Shown here one piece after another: positions 7,414 to 16,353 of a stretch of 64,000 nt of DNA (its first letter is position 1; the number at the start of each line of letters is the position of its first letter). Both the position numbers and the translations under genes were made by a program. Origin of the DNA: Natronomonas salinimetallica (GTDB lineage Archaea > Halobacteriota > Halobacteria > Halobacteriales > Haloarculaceae); the NCBI RefSeq assembly GCF_013839515.1, contig NZ_JACDNQ010000002.1, forward strand, positions 1 through 64,000, read 5' to 3'. The notes under the pieces were generated by a model. The model had not been told where the DNA came from. It ran no database searches and saw only the letters and a program-made list of their open reading frames with translations.

Positions 7414-9800
7414 GGTCCGCGTTCGTCGTCCTCGCCTGATCGGCGTTCGTCGCTTTCGGAGCCACTGTCGTCCGTGGTATCGGGGGCGTCGGCCGGTCCG
7501 GACTGGAACGTACCCCCGAGGTTGGAGGCCCCGCCCGTCCCGGCATCGGAGTCAGCCCCCTCGCCGCCGAACGATTCCGTGACCTCGACGTTCTCGGCGG
7601 CCTCGACGTCCAGGGCTTCGGTGATGTCGACCCCTGTGTCCGGTCCGCGGTACTCATCGAGCATCGGTTCGGCTTCCTCCAGGATCTCACGGCTCCGCTC
7701 GAGCATCGCCTCCCCGGCATCGGGACGGGGAACCATCGACTCCTTTTCGGGATCGATGTCGATTTTGACTGACTCCATCTCGCGGAGGTCCTCGAGGGAC
7801 CGTTCGAGATCGCCCGTCGCGATGAGCGTCAGTATGGTCTCCTCGTCGTTGATGAACGCCTGTAGCGTCGCCGCAACCTGGGTGTAGGTGTTCAGCCCCT
7901 CGTGAATGAGGTAGGCGATGACGACTTCGCGGGCGAACAGCTCGCTTTCGAGTCGGTCGCGGCGCCACCCGCGGTCGAAGGCGATGCTGTCTAACGTGTT
8001 CGATTGGCCCATCCGAAGGAATCTGTCGGTTTCGGCCTGCCACTGGTAGACGTCCTGAACGTTGATCTCGTCGTTCTCCGGGTCATAGTGGTTGATCTCC
8101 GTGATCGATTTGGTCCGCCTGACCTTGGTGCCTTCGACCCGTGTCTGCGTCTGGATGGAGACGAGATCGAGCGCCGTAAACATCGTCTTCGAGACGTTGA
8201 TCGGGTCCGTGGTGAATCGCTTTATGACTTCGCCGACCGAGTCGGCGTGAAAGGTCGTCAGCGTCGTGTGACCGGTCGACATGACCTGAAACAGCGTCCG
8301 GCCCTCCTCGCCGCGGATCTCGCCCATCACGATGTACTCGGGGCGCTGTCTGAGCGCCGCCTCGAGCAGGTCGAACTCGTCGACGTCACCCTTGTCACCC
8401 TCGCTGAAGGAGGGGCGGGTGACGCTTGCGATCCAGTTTCGCTGCGGCAACTCGACTTCGCGGGTGTCCTCGATGGAGACGATCTTCGATTTGCTCGGGA
8501 TGAAAAGGGAGACGGCGTTCAACGAGGTGGTCTTTCCCGACGCCGTCCCGCCGGCGAAGACGACGGACTTTTCGTTTTCGATGCAGAGCCACAGGAACGC
8601 CATCTCGTCGAGCGAGAACGTACGCCAGTTGATCAGGTCGATCGGGGTGAACGGGACGTCCTTGAACTGCCGGATGGTGTAGTTCGTCCCGTGGTCGGAG
8701 ACTTCCCGACCGAGCGTGAGCTGGGCCCGAGAGCCGTCCGGGAGCGTCGCGTCCACCTGCGGGCTCCGCTTCGAGATCCCCTTTCCGGATCGCTGTGCGA
8801 GTTTGACGACGAACTCGTCGAGTTCGGTCTCCCCGTGGTGGACGTTAGAGATGATCTGCTCGTGCTCGGAGTGATAGACGAACACCGGCGAGTTGTAGCC
8901 GTCACAGGAGATGTCCTCGACGCTTATGTCGTGTTTGATCCCGTCGATCCGCTCGTAGCCGACGAAGTCCCGCCTGAGAAAATATAGCAACTTCTCGATT
9001 TGGTGTTCGGTGAGCGTCTCCTCGTCGGCGTCCAACAGCGCGGGTTCGGGCCGAGCCGAGATCCCGCCGAGCTCGCTCACGTCCGCCTCCGAGCCCTCCG
9101 CCTCACCGCCGTCCCCGAGGCCGAGGAGGCCCCGAGCCAGATCCGCGAGACCGCCCGAATCGGGGCGGGCGTCCTCCGCATAGAGATCGTACCGTTCGAG
9201 AAGCGAGTGGGTCTCCTCCTCGATGACCGTCGCCCGGGCATCCGTATCGCCCTGGACGACGATCTCGTCGTCCGAGTATTTGATCGCGGTTTTGAGCTTT
9301 TTCACCAGAAAGTCACGGAGGTCCGATTCGATCCGCGTCAGGTACGGCTCCACGAGGTAGTATTTGTGTTCGTTCTCCTTTTCGGAGTGAAAGATGATCA
9401 CGAACGCGTACGGCTTGTTCACCCAGTAGCGATCAACCTCCCGGAAGTGACCCTTCTTTTCCTGTGAGACGGCCTTCTCCATGTCGTAGCGGGTGACGAC
9501 GGTCGTCGTTCCGTCCGCGTTCGAAAAGAACTCGTCCTCGTCGATGTCCGGATCGACGCGGACGGTCCGGTCCGCTTCGAGTTCCGCCAGACGCCTCCCG
9601 GCGAGGCCACCGAGTCCCGCCCGCCCGCCGTGGTCACGGGCCTCGCCATCGCCGTCGGCATCGTGCTCGGGGACGGAAGCGGTCGCTTCGGTTTCGCCCG
9701 GATCGGGCGACGTGTCGGCATCCGGTTCGAACGTGGGCGTGGGAGCGCTCCCCGGAGCGGGGCTTCCATCGGTCCCCTCATCCGAATCATCGGTCGCCAT
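7410..9800 (-). CDS. Type II/IV secretion system ATPase (PilB-like)
   Basis: The 796-residue hexameric motor ATPase for pilus assembly. The Walker A motif GGTASGKTT lies near residues 415-423, followed by EDTREVE (Asp box), GEIRGEEG (Walker B region) and STGHTTLTTFHAD (His box). The first 100 residues and the C-terminal 100 are acidic and low-complexity, which is common in the haloarchaeal members. Start chosen at ATG 9800 (MATDDSDEG), which has GAGGGG just upstream; an ATG at 9860 would add 20 residues and cannot be excluded. It heads the operon that runs to 2177 and therefore probably drives the pilin-like proteins encoded there. Confidence 0.9.
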   Translation of the reverse strand: MATDDSDEGTDGSPAPGSAPTPTFEPDADTSPDPGETEATASVPEHDADGDGEARDHGGRAGLGGLAGRRLAELEADRTVRVDPDIDEDEFFSNADGTTTVVTRYDMEKAVSQEKKGHFREVDRYWVNKPYAFVIIFHSEKENEHKYYLVEPYLTRIESDLRDFLVKKLKTAIKYSDDEIVVQGDTDARATVIEEETHSLLERYDLYAEDARPDSGGLADLARGLLGLGDGGEAEGSEADVSELGGISARPEPALLDADEETLTEHQIEKLLYFLRRDFVGYERIDGIKHDISVEDISCDGYNSPVFVYHSEHEQIISNVHHGETELDEFVVKLAQRSGKGISKRSPQVDATLPDGSRAQLTLGREVSDHGTNYTIRQFKDVPFTPIDLINWRTFSLDEMAFLWLCIENEKSVVFAGGTASGKTTSLNAVSLFIPSKSKIVSIEDTREVELPQRNWIASVTRPSFSEGDKGDVDEFDLLEAALRQRPEYIVMGEIRGEEGRTLFQVMSTGHTTLTTFHADSVGEVIKRFTTDPINVSKTMFTALDLVSIQTQTRVEGTKVRRTKSITEINHYDPENDEINVQDVYQWQAETDRFLRMGQSNTLDSIAFDRGWRRDRLESELFAREVVIAYLIHEGLNTYTQVAATLQAFINDEETILTLIATGDLERSLEDLREMESVKIDIDPEKESMVPRPDAGEAMLERSREILEEAEPMLDEYRGPDTGVDITEALDVEAAENVEVTESFGGEGADSDAGTGGASNLGGTFQSGPADAPDTTDDSGSESDERRSGEDDERGP

Positions 9801-9915
9801 TGTCCCCTCTTTGGCCGTCTCCTTGAAAAAGGGTTCCGGCCGTATCGGGACACGACTCATACGGATCACCGGCCCCGAGGACACTGCCCGCAGTGTGTGA
9901 TCGATACCCTCTGAC

Positions 9916-9989
9916 ACTGCCGGCCGTCCGTCTCGACCGCCTGTCGAACCCCGTGTCGCAACTCGCTCGACACGGGTACAGCCGGCAGT
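9916..9989. repeat. Post-stop palindromic repeat, copy A
   Basis: The ends ACTGCCGGC (9916-9924) and GCCGGCAGT (9981-9989) are perfect inverted repeats, giving a large hairpin that begins 9 nt after the aminotransferase stop codon (minus strand). The block CGGCCGTCCGTC-N-CGACC, followed by GCCTGTCG, is shared with 11987-12012, just after another gene's stop. Probably a transcription-termination or 3'-end element. Confidence 0.5.
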
Positions 9990-9997
9990 ATGCGTCG

Positions 9998-11140
9998 TTA
10001 GCTGACGAACCGCTCGAGGCGGTCCATCGCCTCCCGGAGTTCGTCGAGCCCGGTCGCGTACGACGCCCGGAGGTGTCCGTCCGCACCGACCCCGAAGGCG
10101 TCCCCGGGGACCATCGCCACGGACTCGGCCTCGAGGAGGTCCTCGGCGAACTGCGCCGCGTCTTCGCCGGGACACTCCGGGAAGACGTAAAACGCGCCGG
10201 TCGCCTCGAAGCAGTCGATCCCCATCTCCTCGAACCGCGAGAGCACGAAGTTCCGGCGGCGGTCGTACTGCGATCGCATCTCCTCGACGTCCTCCCGGCA
10301 GTTCCGTATCGCCTCGATTCCGGCGTTTTGGGCCGTCGTCGGGGCTGACAACATCGTATACTGGTGGATCCGGTTCATCGCGGTGATGACCTCTTTGGGG
10401 CCCATCGCGTAGCCGAGACGGAGCCCCGTCATCGCATAGGCCTTCGAGAACCCGTTGAAGACGACGGTCCGCTCGCGCATCCCGTCGAGTTCGGCGATCG
10501 AGACGTGCTCGCCCTCGTAGGTGAGGTCGGCGTAGATCTCATCCGAGAGGACGGCGATGTCGTGTTCCCGACAGAACGCCGCGACCTCGGCCAGCTCCGC
10601 CCGGTCCATCGTCGCGCCCGTCGGGTTGTTCGGGTAACAGTAGACGAGCAGATCGGCCGCCTCCGCGCCCGCCGCACGGAGGACTTCGGGCGTGAGCGTA
10701 AATTCGTCCTCGACGCGTGTCGGTACGTCGAGTACCTCCCCGCCGGAGAACGTAACACCGGGCGTGTAGGAGACGTAACACGGCTGGGCGACGGCGACGG
10801 TGTCACCGGGGTCGACGAGCGCCCGGAAGGCGAGATCGATCGCCTCGCTCGCTCCGGCGGTAACGAGGACCTCGTCGTCGGGGTCGTACTCGAGGTTCCA
10901 CCGGCGGGCGTCCGCGGCGATCTCCTCTCGGAGCTCCCGTTTACCGCGGTTTGCGGTATAGGACGTCTGGCCGCGCTCCAAGGCGGCGATCGCGGCCTCG
11001 CGGGCCGACCACGGGGCGGAGAAGTCGGGTTCGCCGACGCCGAGGGAGATGACGTCGTCCATCTCCTCGGCGAGTTCGAAAAACCGCCTGATTCCCGAGG
11101 GCGGAACGTGGGCGACACGCTCGGACGGTTCGAGGCTCAT
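9998..11140 (-). CDS. PLP-dependent aminotransferase, class I/II
   Basis: A 380-residue fold-type I aminotransferase of the aspartate aminotransferase family, cytosolic. The pyridoxal phosphate lysine is Lys233 in NGFSKAYAMTG; other family marks are YPNNPTGA (about 168-175), the SDEIYADL stretch (about 189-196) and the substrate-carboxylate arginine in LRASYAT near the C-terminus. The amino acid substrate cannot be read from the sequence. The start overlaps the 3' end of the Lrp-type regulator gene by 4 bp, so the two are co-transcribed and the regulator may sense this enzyme's substrate or product. Confidence 0.9.
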   Translation of the reverse strand: MSLEPSERVAHVPPSGIRRFFELAEEMDDVISLGVGEPDFSAPWSAREAAIAALERGQTSYTANRGKRELREEIAADARRWNLEYDPDDEVLVTAGASEAIDLAFRALVDPGDTVAVAQPCYVSYTPGVTFSGGEVLDVPTRVEDEFTLTPEVLRAAGAEAADLLVYCYPNNPTGATMDRAELAEVAAFCREHDIAVLSDEIYADLTYEGEHVSIAELDGMRERTVVFNGFSKAYAMTGLRLGYAMGPKEVITAMNRIHQYTMLSAPTTAQNAGIEAIRNCREDVEEMRSQYDRRRNFVLSRFEEMGIDCFEATGAFYVFPECPGEDAAQFAEDLLEAESVAMVPGDAFGVGADGHLRASYATGLDELREAMDRLERFVS

Positions 11141-11625
11141 GGCGTGACCGAGAGACGATCGTCATCGTCCCCGTCGTCGAAACGGTGGCCGCTCTGTTTG
11201 TACGTCTCCATGATGTAGTGGGTGACCGTCTGGGTGATCTCCGGGAGGGGCGCGATCTTGTCGCTTATGAACCGTGATACCTCCCGCATGTTTTGGCCTT
11301 CGACCTCGAGGGCGAAGTCGTAATCGCCGGAGACGAGCCGAAGCCCCTGGACCTCCCGAAAGCCCGCGACCCGCTCTGCGACGTCCCGGTAGCTCGTCTC
11401 GCGGTCCAGCGTAACGTTGAGTTCGACGTGGGCCTGGATGCGGTCGTCGCTGACGGCGTCCCAGTCGACGACTGCGGTGTATCCCTGGATGATCCCCTCG
11501 GCTTCCAGTTCGGCGATCGTCTCCTCGACGGTCGCCTCCGGGAGGCCGCTGAGACGGGCGAGATCCGCCGTCGAGTACCGGGCGTTCTCACACAGGAGCT
11601 CCAACAGTTCGTCAGCGTGTTCCAT
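11137..11625 (-). CDS. Lrp/AsnC family transcriptional regulator
   Basis: A 162-residue DNA-binding regulator: an N-terminal winged helix-turn-helix (about 1-55, with the ARLSGLPEATVEETIAELE recognition region) and a C-terminal RAM/AsnC ligand-binding domain (about 65-145, with the GDYDFALEV strand typical of the effector pocket). These proteins assemble as octamers and respond to amino acids. It is first in a two-gene unit with an aminotransferase (4-bp overlap). An acidic tail, DDGDDDD, closes the protein. The AT-rich spacer at 11640-11790 holds its likely promoter, back to back with that of the small HTH gene. Confidence 0.9.
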   Translation of the reverse strand: MEHADELLELLCENARYSTADLARLSGLPEATVEETIAELEAEGIIQGYTAVVDWDAVSDDRIQAHVELNVTLDRETSYRDVAERVAGFREVQGLRLVSGDYDFALEVEGQNMREVSRFISDKIAPLPEITQTVTHYIMETYKQSGHRFDDGDDDDRLSVTP

Positions 11626-11639
11626 ACAGGATAGGACGG

Positions 11640-11797
11640 TAGCGCGAACTAAAACGTTGCGAGCCAGCGCGGGTGAGCCCCCCGACGTGCTCCGTCGCCT
11701 TAATATAATGATTCTTTATGGTGTTTGTAATATAAGGTCATGGGTTGGTATATTATCTCTCGATACTATTATTATGGTTCCTCCCATCGGGACGAAC
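11640..11797. promoter_or_regulatory. AT-rich divergent promoter region
   Basis: This interval is much richer in A and T than its surroundings and holds several TATA-like strings, including TTGGTATATTATC near 11745-11757 and TAATATAATG near 11701-11710. It separates the Lrp-type regulator (minus) from the small HTH gene (plus) and probably drives both. Confidence 0.55.
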
Positions 11798-11980
11798 ATG
11801 AAACAACACGCGTTGCGGACCGCCATGACGCTGTACGAGGGTGACACACTCGATCTGCGGACGGCCGCAAACCAGGCTGGCGTCTCCCCCGACCGGCTCC
11901 GCCGCGCCGTCCGGCGCTCCGGCGGATCGATCCCCTCGCCCGGTGCCGACGCCGGTCCGGTCACGGTCGGCGCGGACTGA
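11798..11980 (+). CDS. 60-residue HTH-like protein (DUF7317-type)
   Basis: The 60-residue product reads MKQHALRTAMTLYEGDTLDL and onward, with AANQAGVSPDRLRRAVRRSG looking like a helix-turn-helix, then a short Pro/Gly/Ala tail. Small proteins like this occur widely in haloarchaea; I associate it with DUF7317. An in-frame ATG at 11774 sits closer to leaderless spacing from the TATA-like box at 11748 and would add 8 residues (MVPPIGTN), so the start is uncertain. Likely a DNA-binding accessory protein; no target is known. A palindromic repeat follows its stop codon by 7 bp. Confidence 0.6.
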   Translation: MKQHALRTAMTLYEGDTLDLRTAANQAGVSPDRLRRAVRRSGGSIPSPGADAGPVTVGAD

Positions 11981-11987
11981 TACTTTC

Positions 11988-12050
11988 GGCCGTCCGTCGC
12001 GACCGCCTGTCGCACCCTGTGGCCACGACTCGCGTGCACTGGGGACGGCC
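11988..12050. repeat. Post-stop palindromic repeat, copy B
   Basis: Arms GGCCGTCC (11988-11995) and GGACGGCC (12043-12050) enclose a block also present in 9921-9947 (CGGCCGTCCGTC-N-CGACC then GCCTGTCG). It begins 7 bp after the stop of the small HTH gene. Probably a terminator-like 3' element of the same family as copy A. Confidence 0.5.
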
Positions 12051-12218
12051 AGCAGCGTGATCGCCCCCTCGTCTTCTCGTTCCCGCCCGTCGGCCGATAG
12101 AGCACACACCGCCGGCGGTCTCACGAGCTCCGAGAATCCGGACGAACGACCGCGGGGCGCATCGAACGGGCGGAGTTAACGGTAAAGAGTTTTGCGCCCC
12201 CGGGGCTGAAAGACGTGT

Positions 12219-13589
12219 ATGACCACGTTTGAATACGACGTCGCCATCGTCGGAGCCGGGACGTCCGGCTGTTATGCTGCGGCCACCATCGCAGGGGCGG
12301 GCTACGACGTCGTCATCGTCGAGCGCAAAGACGAGGCCGAAGCGGGCCACATCGCCTGCGGGGACGCACTGAAGGGTGCCGACAAGTTCCCCGAATCGAT
12401 CCCGAAATCACAGATCGAGGGCTCCTTTACCAACACCGAGGTCGACCACGGCCAATTCGAGATCCCACAGGAGAACGTGGTACTCGACATCCCGGTTCCG
12501 GGCGAACTCGCCGTCATCGACCGCTACGAGTACGGCCGCCGGCTCCTCGAAGGGGCCGAACGCGCCGGGACGACGTTCCACTACGACACCGTCGTTCAGG
12601 ACGTCCGTCAGGACGGCGACGGCCGGGTACGGGGCTTCGATGCGACGAAGCAAGGCGAACACCGGCGCTACGAGGCCGACGTGGTTCTCGACGGTGCCGG
12701 CGCGCTCTCGCTTTTGCAGGACAAAGCCGACTTCGAGGGGACGACGTTCGATACGAACGTCCGGTACTCACAGTTCTCCTCGGCCTACCGGGAGGTCATC
12801 GAGGTCGACGAGCCGGTCGAGTGGTCCGACGCTCTCGTATTCAAGCCGACGAAGCGGTCGGCGGGCTATCTGTGGTATTTCCCGCGGACGCCGACGGAGA
12901 TCAACGTCGGCTTGGGCTTCCAGATGAACGAGGAGCCGATGCGACTGGTCGCCGACCTCCGGGAGGACGTTCGCAACCGACCGGAGCTGAAAAACGCCAC
13001 CGTCAAGGACAAACTCGGCGCGGCGCTGCCGACGCGGCGGCCCTACGACTCGGCGGTCGCGCCCGGCTACATGGCGATCGGCGACGCCGCGGCCCACGTC
13101 AACCCGATCAGCGGCGGCGGGATCGCCGGGGCCGCCTACGCCGGCCAGTACGCGGGCGAGCAGGCCATCGAGGCGCTCGAGGACGGCGACGTGAGCGAGC
13201 GAGCGCTGTGGCGCTACAACGAGCGCGTCATGGAGCACTACGGCGGCCGCTATGCGGCCCTCGATATCTACAACATCTTTTCGACGGCCTACGACCTCGA
13301 CGATCTGATCGCGCTGTTGGCGTCGCTGCCCGCCGAGAAGCTCTCGGACGCGTTGTACTCCGGTTCCGCGAACGTCGGGCTCGGCCTCAAGATCCGGGTG
13401 CTCATCCGGAGCTTCGGCCACTGGGACACGCTAAAGAACCTCTACGAGACGAAGGGCCTCGCCGACCGCCTGCTCGATCACTACGAGACGTACCCCTCGT
13501 CGCCCGGGGGCTTCCCCGAGTGGCAGCGGAAACGCGACCGGATCATGGACGACATCTACGCGAAGACCGGTGCTGACGCGAAGTACTGA
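12219..13589 (+). CDS. Geranylgeranyl reductase family protein (archaeal lipid saturation)
   Basis: A 456-residue FAD-dependent reductase of the digeranylgeranylglycerophospholipid reductase family, which saturates the isoprenoid chains of archaeal membrane lipids. The N-terminal dinucleotide fold is VGAGTSGCYAA (residues 11-21) and the second flavin motif is GYMAIGDAAAHVNPISGGGI (about 281-300). Its length is typical. Some paralogues act on menaquinone or carotenoid chains, so the lipid assignment is by family. It is a single gene; the TTTTGCGCC stretch about 25 nt before the ATG lacks a strong TATA box. Confidence 0.85.
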   Translation: MTTFEYDVAIVGAGTSGCYAAATIAGAGYDVVIVERKDEAEAGHIACGDALKGADKFPESIPKSQIEGSFTNTEVDHGQFEIPQENVVLDIPVPGELAVIDRYEYGRRLLEGAERAGTTFHYDTVVQDVRQDGDGRVRGFDATKQGEHRRYEADVVLDGAGALSLLQDKADFEGTTFDTNVRYSQFSSAYREVIEVDEPVEWSDALVFKPTKRSAGYLWYFPRTPTEINVGLGFQMNEEPMRLVADLREDVRNRPELKNATVKDKLGAALPTRRPYDSAVAPGYMAIGDAAAHVNPISGGGIAGAAYAGQYAGEQAIEALEDGDVSERALWRYNERVMEHYGGRYAALDIYNIFSTAYDLDDLIALLASLPAEKLSDALYSGSANVGLGLKIRVLIRSFGHWDTLKNLYETKGLADRLLDHYETYPSSPGGFPEWQRKRDRIMDDIYAKTGADAKY

Positions 13590-13727
13590 TTCCGACACGA
13601 AGTACTGACAGCGACGGACACGGGAAACGATCGGGCGACTACCACGCGGACAAACCGAAGCCTTCCGGCTGGCGGTATGAAAGCGGTTCGAAACGGCCGA
13701 AGAGCCGGTAGTATACGCGCTCAGACG

Positions 13728-14282
13728 CTAGTTCGAGAACTTCTGTTCGTCGTCCGTGTCCGGCGCTTTCACCGGCCCCTCCTGATCTAGCGGGTTGGGG
13801 CTGGGGAACGATTCGAGGCGCTCTTGTTGTTGATACAGCGCACACCAGTCCTGCGAACGCACCCGACCTTCGACGATCGAGCACGCGCCCGCCCCGTCCT
13901 CGTCCTTTTCGTCGGCGTGTTTGCTCGGAATGAAGAATCGGCAGTTCGCACAGAGTTGGTACCCCTGTGGGTAACACTGGTAGGCCGCTTCCTCGCGACT
14001 GGACAGCGCGGTGGGATCGCGCTCTATTCCGTCGACGCTCTCCGCGGTCCGGTACTCCTCTGCGACCTCCACGTTGTTCTCCTCGATACACCAGTTGTCG
14101 GGCCGTCCGGCTTCGGTATCCGCCTCGGTGTCGGCCCCGGAGTCGCCACCGCCGCCGAACTGGAGACATCCCGCGAGCGCGGCGACTGACGCCCCACCCG
14201 CGGCCTGGAGGAACTGTCGCCGTCTCGAACTATCGGTGTCCGTCGATTTCGCTTCCTGCGGCCCGTCTTGATCATTCGACAT
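13728..14282 (-). CDS. Tat-exported, lipid-anchored HiPIP-like iron-sulfur protein
   Basis: The 184-residue product starts with a Tat signal (SSRRRQFLQAAGG) ending in a lipobox (LAGC), so it should be exported folded and tethered to the membrane. The C-terminal half has the spacing of a high-potential iron-sulfur protein: CANCRFF, then GACSIVEGRV, then QDWCALY, giving the four ligand cysteines of one [4Fe-4S] cluster. HiPIPs are small electron carriers. ATG 14282 is preferred over the GTG at 14294. The linker is rich in Asp/Glu/Gly. It converges with the geranylgeranyl reductase gene; no partner oxidoreductase lies next to it. Confidence 0.82.
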   Translation of the reverse strand: MSNDQDGPQEAKSTDTDSSRRRQFLQAAGGASVAALAGCLQFGGGGDSGADTEADTEAGRPDNWCIEENNVEVAEEYRTAESVDGIERDPTALSSREEAAYQCYPQGYQLCANCRFFIPSKHADEKDEDGAGACSIVEGRVRSQDWCALYQQQERLESFPSPNPLDQEGPVKAPDTDDEQKFSN

Positions 14283-14364
14283 CTCTAGTGGCACCTTTGG
14301 TTTACTGGATGGTAATGTTTAGGGTATCGCGCACCCGGGAGCGGATCGCGACCTCCCGGCCGAA

Positions 14365-16353
14365 TCAAAGCCACTCGTCGGGCTTCGTATCGTAATCGAC
14401 CTCGGTCGCGCGGATGTCCTCGACCGCCTCGTCGGGCAGGTCCTCCTCCTCGAAGGAGGTGCCGTCGAACCGAATCAATTTAGCGCGTTCGGTCGGTTCG
14501 GGCTCCTTGTCGCGTCGTCTCGCGACCTCGATGTCGTGTTCGTCGAACTCCTTTCGGATCGTTTTCAGCGCGACCGGCCGCCCCCACAGCTCGAAGACCC
14601 GTTCGAGCGTCTGTTTGGCCTCCCGACGGTCGAGTTGCACCCCGTTGTAGTGGTGAGCAAGGAGCAACTCGTTGCGGTTCCGGAAGTTGCCGTCGTGGAC
14701 GGCGATCGTCGGCTTCCCGAAGTTCGTAAACTGCAACATCAGCTTCTTTTTGACGTCCTCGGCGGCCGTCGACGTAGCGCGGTAATCCCCCGTCGTGTGG
14801 GTGTACTCGTAGGTGAAATACTCGTTCTCGTCAACGAACTCCTCGGTGAGAAACTCATCGAGGAACGTCACGTCGTTGTGACTCTCGCGCACCTCGAACA
14901 TCCGATCCCAGCCGGCCGTCCGGTCGACGGCGTCGATCGCCGCACCGACCGAGCCGTAGCGATCGGTCTCGAAGAGATACCGGGCCGTCCGCTCGAGTTC
15001 GCCCTGTGTGACCCGCTTGAGGAACCCCCGGTTCTCCCGTTTGACGAGCGAGTAGTGGCGCTCGGCCATCCCCTCGTACGTAAGCAGCTTCCAGGGGTAG
15101 CGTTCGATGTCGATGTCCGCGCCGTTTCGGACGCGGCCGAGCGTGTCGGCATCGATCCGCGGATCGTCCGGATCGAGCGCGTCCAGGTGACCGACGGGAT
15201 CGTCGACGGCCGGATCCGGCTCCAGGCGCTTCAGGACCGACTCGAAGTCGACCGACTCGCCGACGTTCCGCCAGGTCACGCCCTCGACGCGGAGCAGGCG
15301 TTCTATCACCTCCCGTCGGTTCCGGCGGTTCTCGACGTACTGCCACAGTTCGAAGCCGAGTTTGTAGGGGTTCAGCCCGGGCGAGCCGAGCACCTGTGCC
15401 ATGTGGTCGGCGTAGGAGACGAACTCGTCGGCGTCCGCGAAGTTTTCATCGGCCATCATCTTCGACTCCCAGTAGGAGGCGTGGCCCTCGTTCATCACCT
15501 TCGTCATCTTCTGTGGGGCGAAGTAGTACGACTCCTTGCGCAGCAACTCGAGGACCTCCCGCTGCCACTCCTCGTACTCCGTCGCCCGGCCGGTCTCCTC
15601 GTCGTAGGCCTTCCCGTGGGCCGCGAGAAACGCCAACAGATCCCGTTCGGGCGCGGCGGGAAACGTCGCCCCGTCGCCGTCGTCGGCCATCGTATCGAGG
15701 AACGCCTCGTCGAATACCTCGCGTCTGACCTCCTCGGAGAGGTCGAGGTCGTCCAGTTTCTCTTCGATATCCGCCGTGGCCACCGATCCCTCGTCGGCCT
15801 CGAGCGCCGTCGAGAACGGCCGGTGTTGGTCGACGTTGTCCTCCAGACAGAGGACGTGATCGATCCACGACTCGACGTCCTCCCGCGAGACGTCCGGGTC
15901 GTCCATGTACTCGCCGATCGTCTCGGCGTGTCGCTCTAGCATCGCCGCCGCGTCCGGCGACTCCGAGAACATCCGGAACCACTCGTTGTTTTTGAAGAAG
16001 TCGGCGTGGGCCTCGACGTGGGTGATGACCGCCTTCTGATCGGCGAGGTCGTTCGATTCCTGGAGGAACGCGTTCGAGGGGTCGTCGTTGTTGACGATCT
16101 CGAAGGCCTTCCCGCCCAGGAACTGCCGCTGTTTTCGCTGGCGGTCGTAGCTCATCCCCCACCGCCAGTGGGGGTAACGACGCTGGAAGCCGCCGTAGGC
16201 GATGAGTTCGTTCATTTCGTCGTAGTCGACGACCCAGTAGTTCACCTCGAAGGGATCGAGACCGAGCCGCCGCGCGAGCGCGTTCGCCTCGCGGGCCGGT
16301 TCGGCCAGCCCCTCTGCGATCCGCTGTTTGTGGAACCTATCGTCGGTTTTCAT
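14365..16353 (-). CDS. SpoVR family protein
   Basis: A 662-residue soluble protein of the SpoVR/YcgB family. The N-terminus [20 protein letters not shown] followed by PHWRWGMSY is diagnostic. Members are linked to stress or sporulation in bacteria, with no proven enzyme activity. ATG 16353 was chosen because it overlaps the upstream DUF444 gene stop by 4 bp; the longer open frame beyond it is that gene's shadow. It is the last gene of the PrkA-PrkA-YeaH-SpoVR operon, matching the yeaG-yeaH-ycgB association known in bacteria. Confidence 0.92.
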   Translation of the reverse strand: MKTDDRFHKQRIAEGLAEPAREANALARRLGLDPFEVNYWVVDYDEMNELIAYGGFQRRYPHWRWGMSYDRQRKQRQFLGGKAFEIVNNDDPSNAFLQESNDLADQKAVITHVEAHADFFKNNEWFRMFSESPDAAAMLERHAETIGEYMDDPDVSREDVESWIDHVLCLEDNVDQHRPFSTALEADEGSVATADIEEKLDDLDLSEEVRREVFDEAFLDTMADDGDGATFPAAPERDLLAFLAAHGKAYDEETGRATEYEEWQREVLELLRKESYYFAPQKMTKVMNEGHASYWESKMMADENFADADEFVSYADHMAQVLGSPGLNPYKLGFELWQYVENRRNRREVIERLLRVEGVTWRNVGESVDFESVLKRLEPDPAVDDPVGHLDALDPDDPRIDADTLGRVRNGADIDIERYPWKLLTYEGMAERHYSLVKRENRGFLKRVTQGELERTARYLFETDRYGSVGAAIDAVDRTAGWDRMFEVRESHNDVTFLDEFLTEEFVDENEYFTYEYTHTTGDYRATSTAAEDVKKKLMLQFTNFGKPTIAVHDGNFRNRNELLLAHHYNGVQLDRREAKQTLERVFELWGRPVALKTIRKEFDEHDIEVARRRDKEPEPTERAKLIRFDGTSFEEEDLPDEAVEDIRATEVDYDTKPDEWL

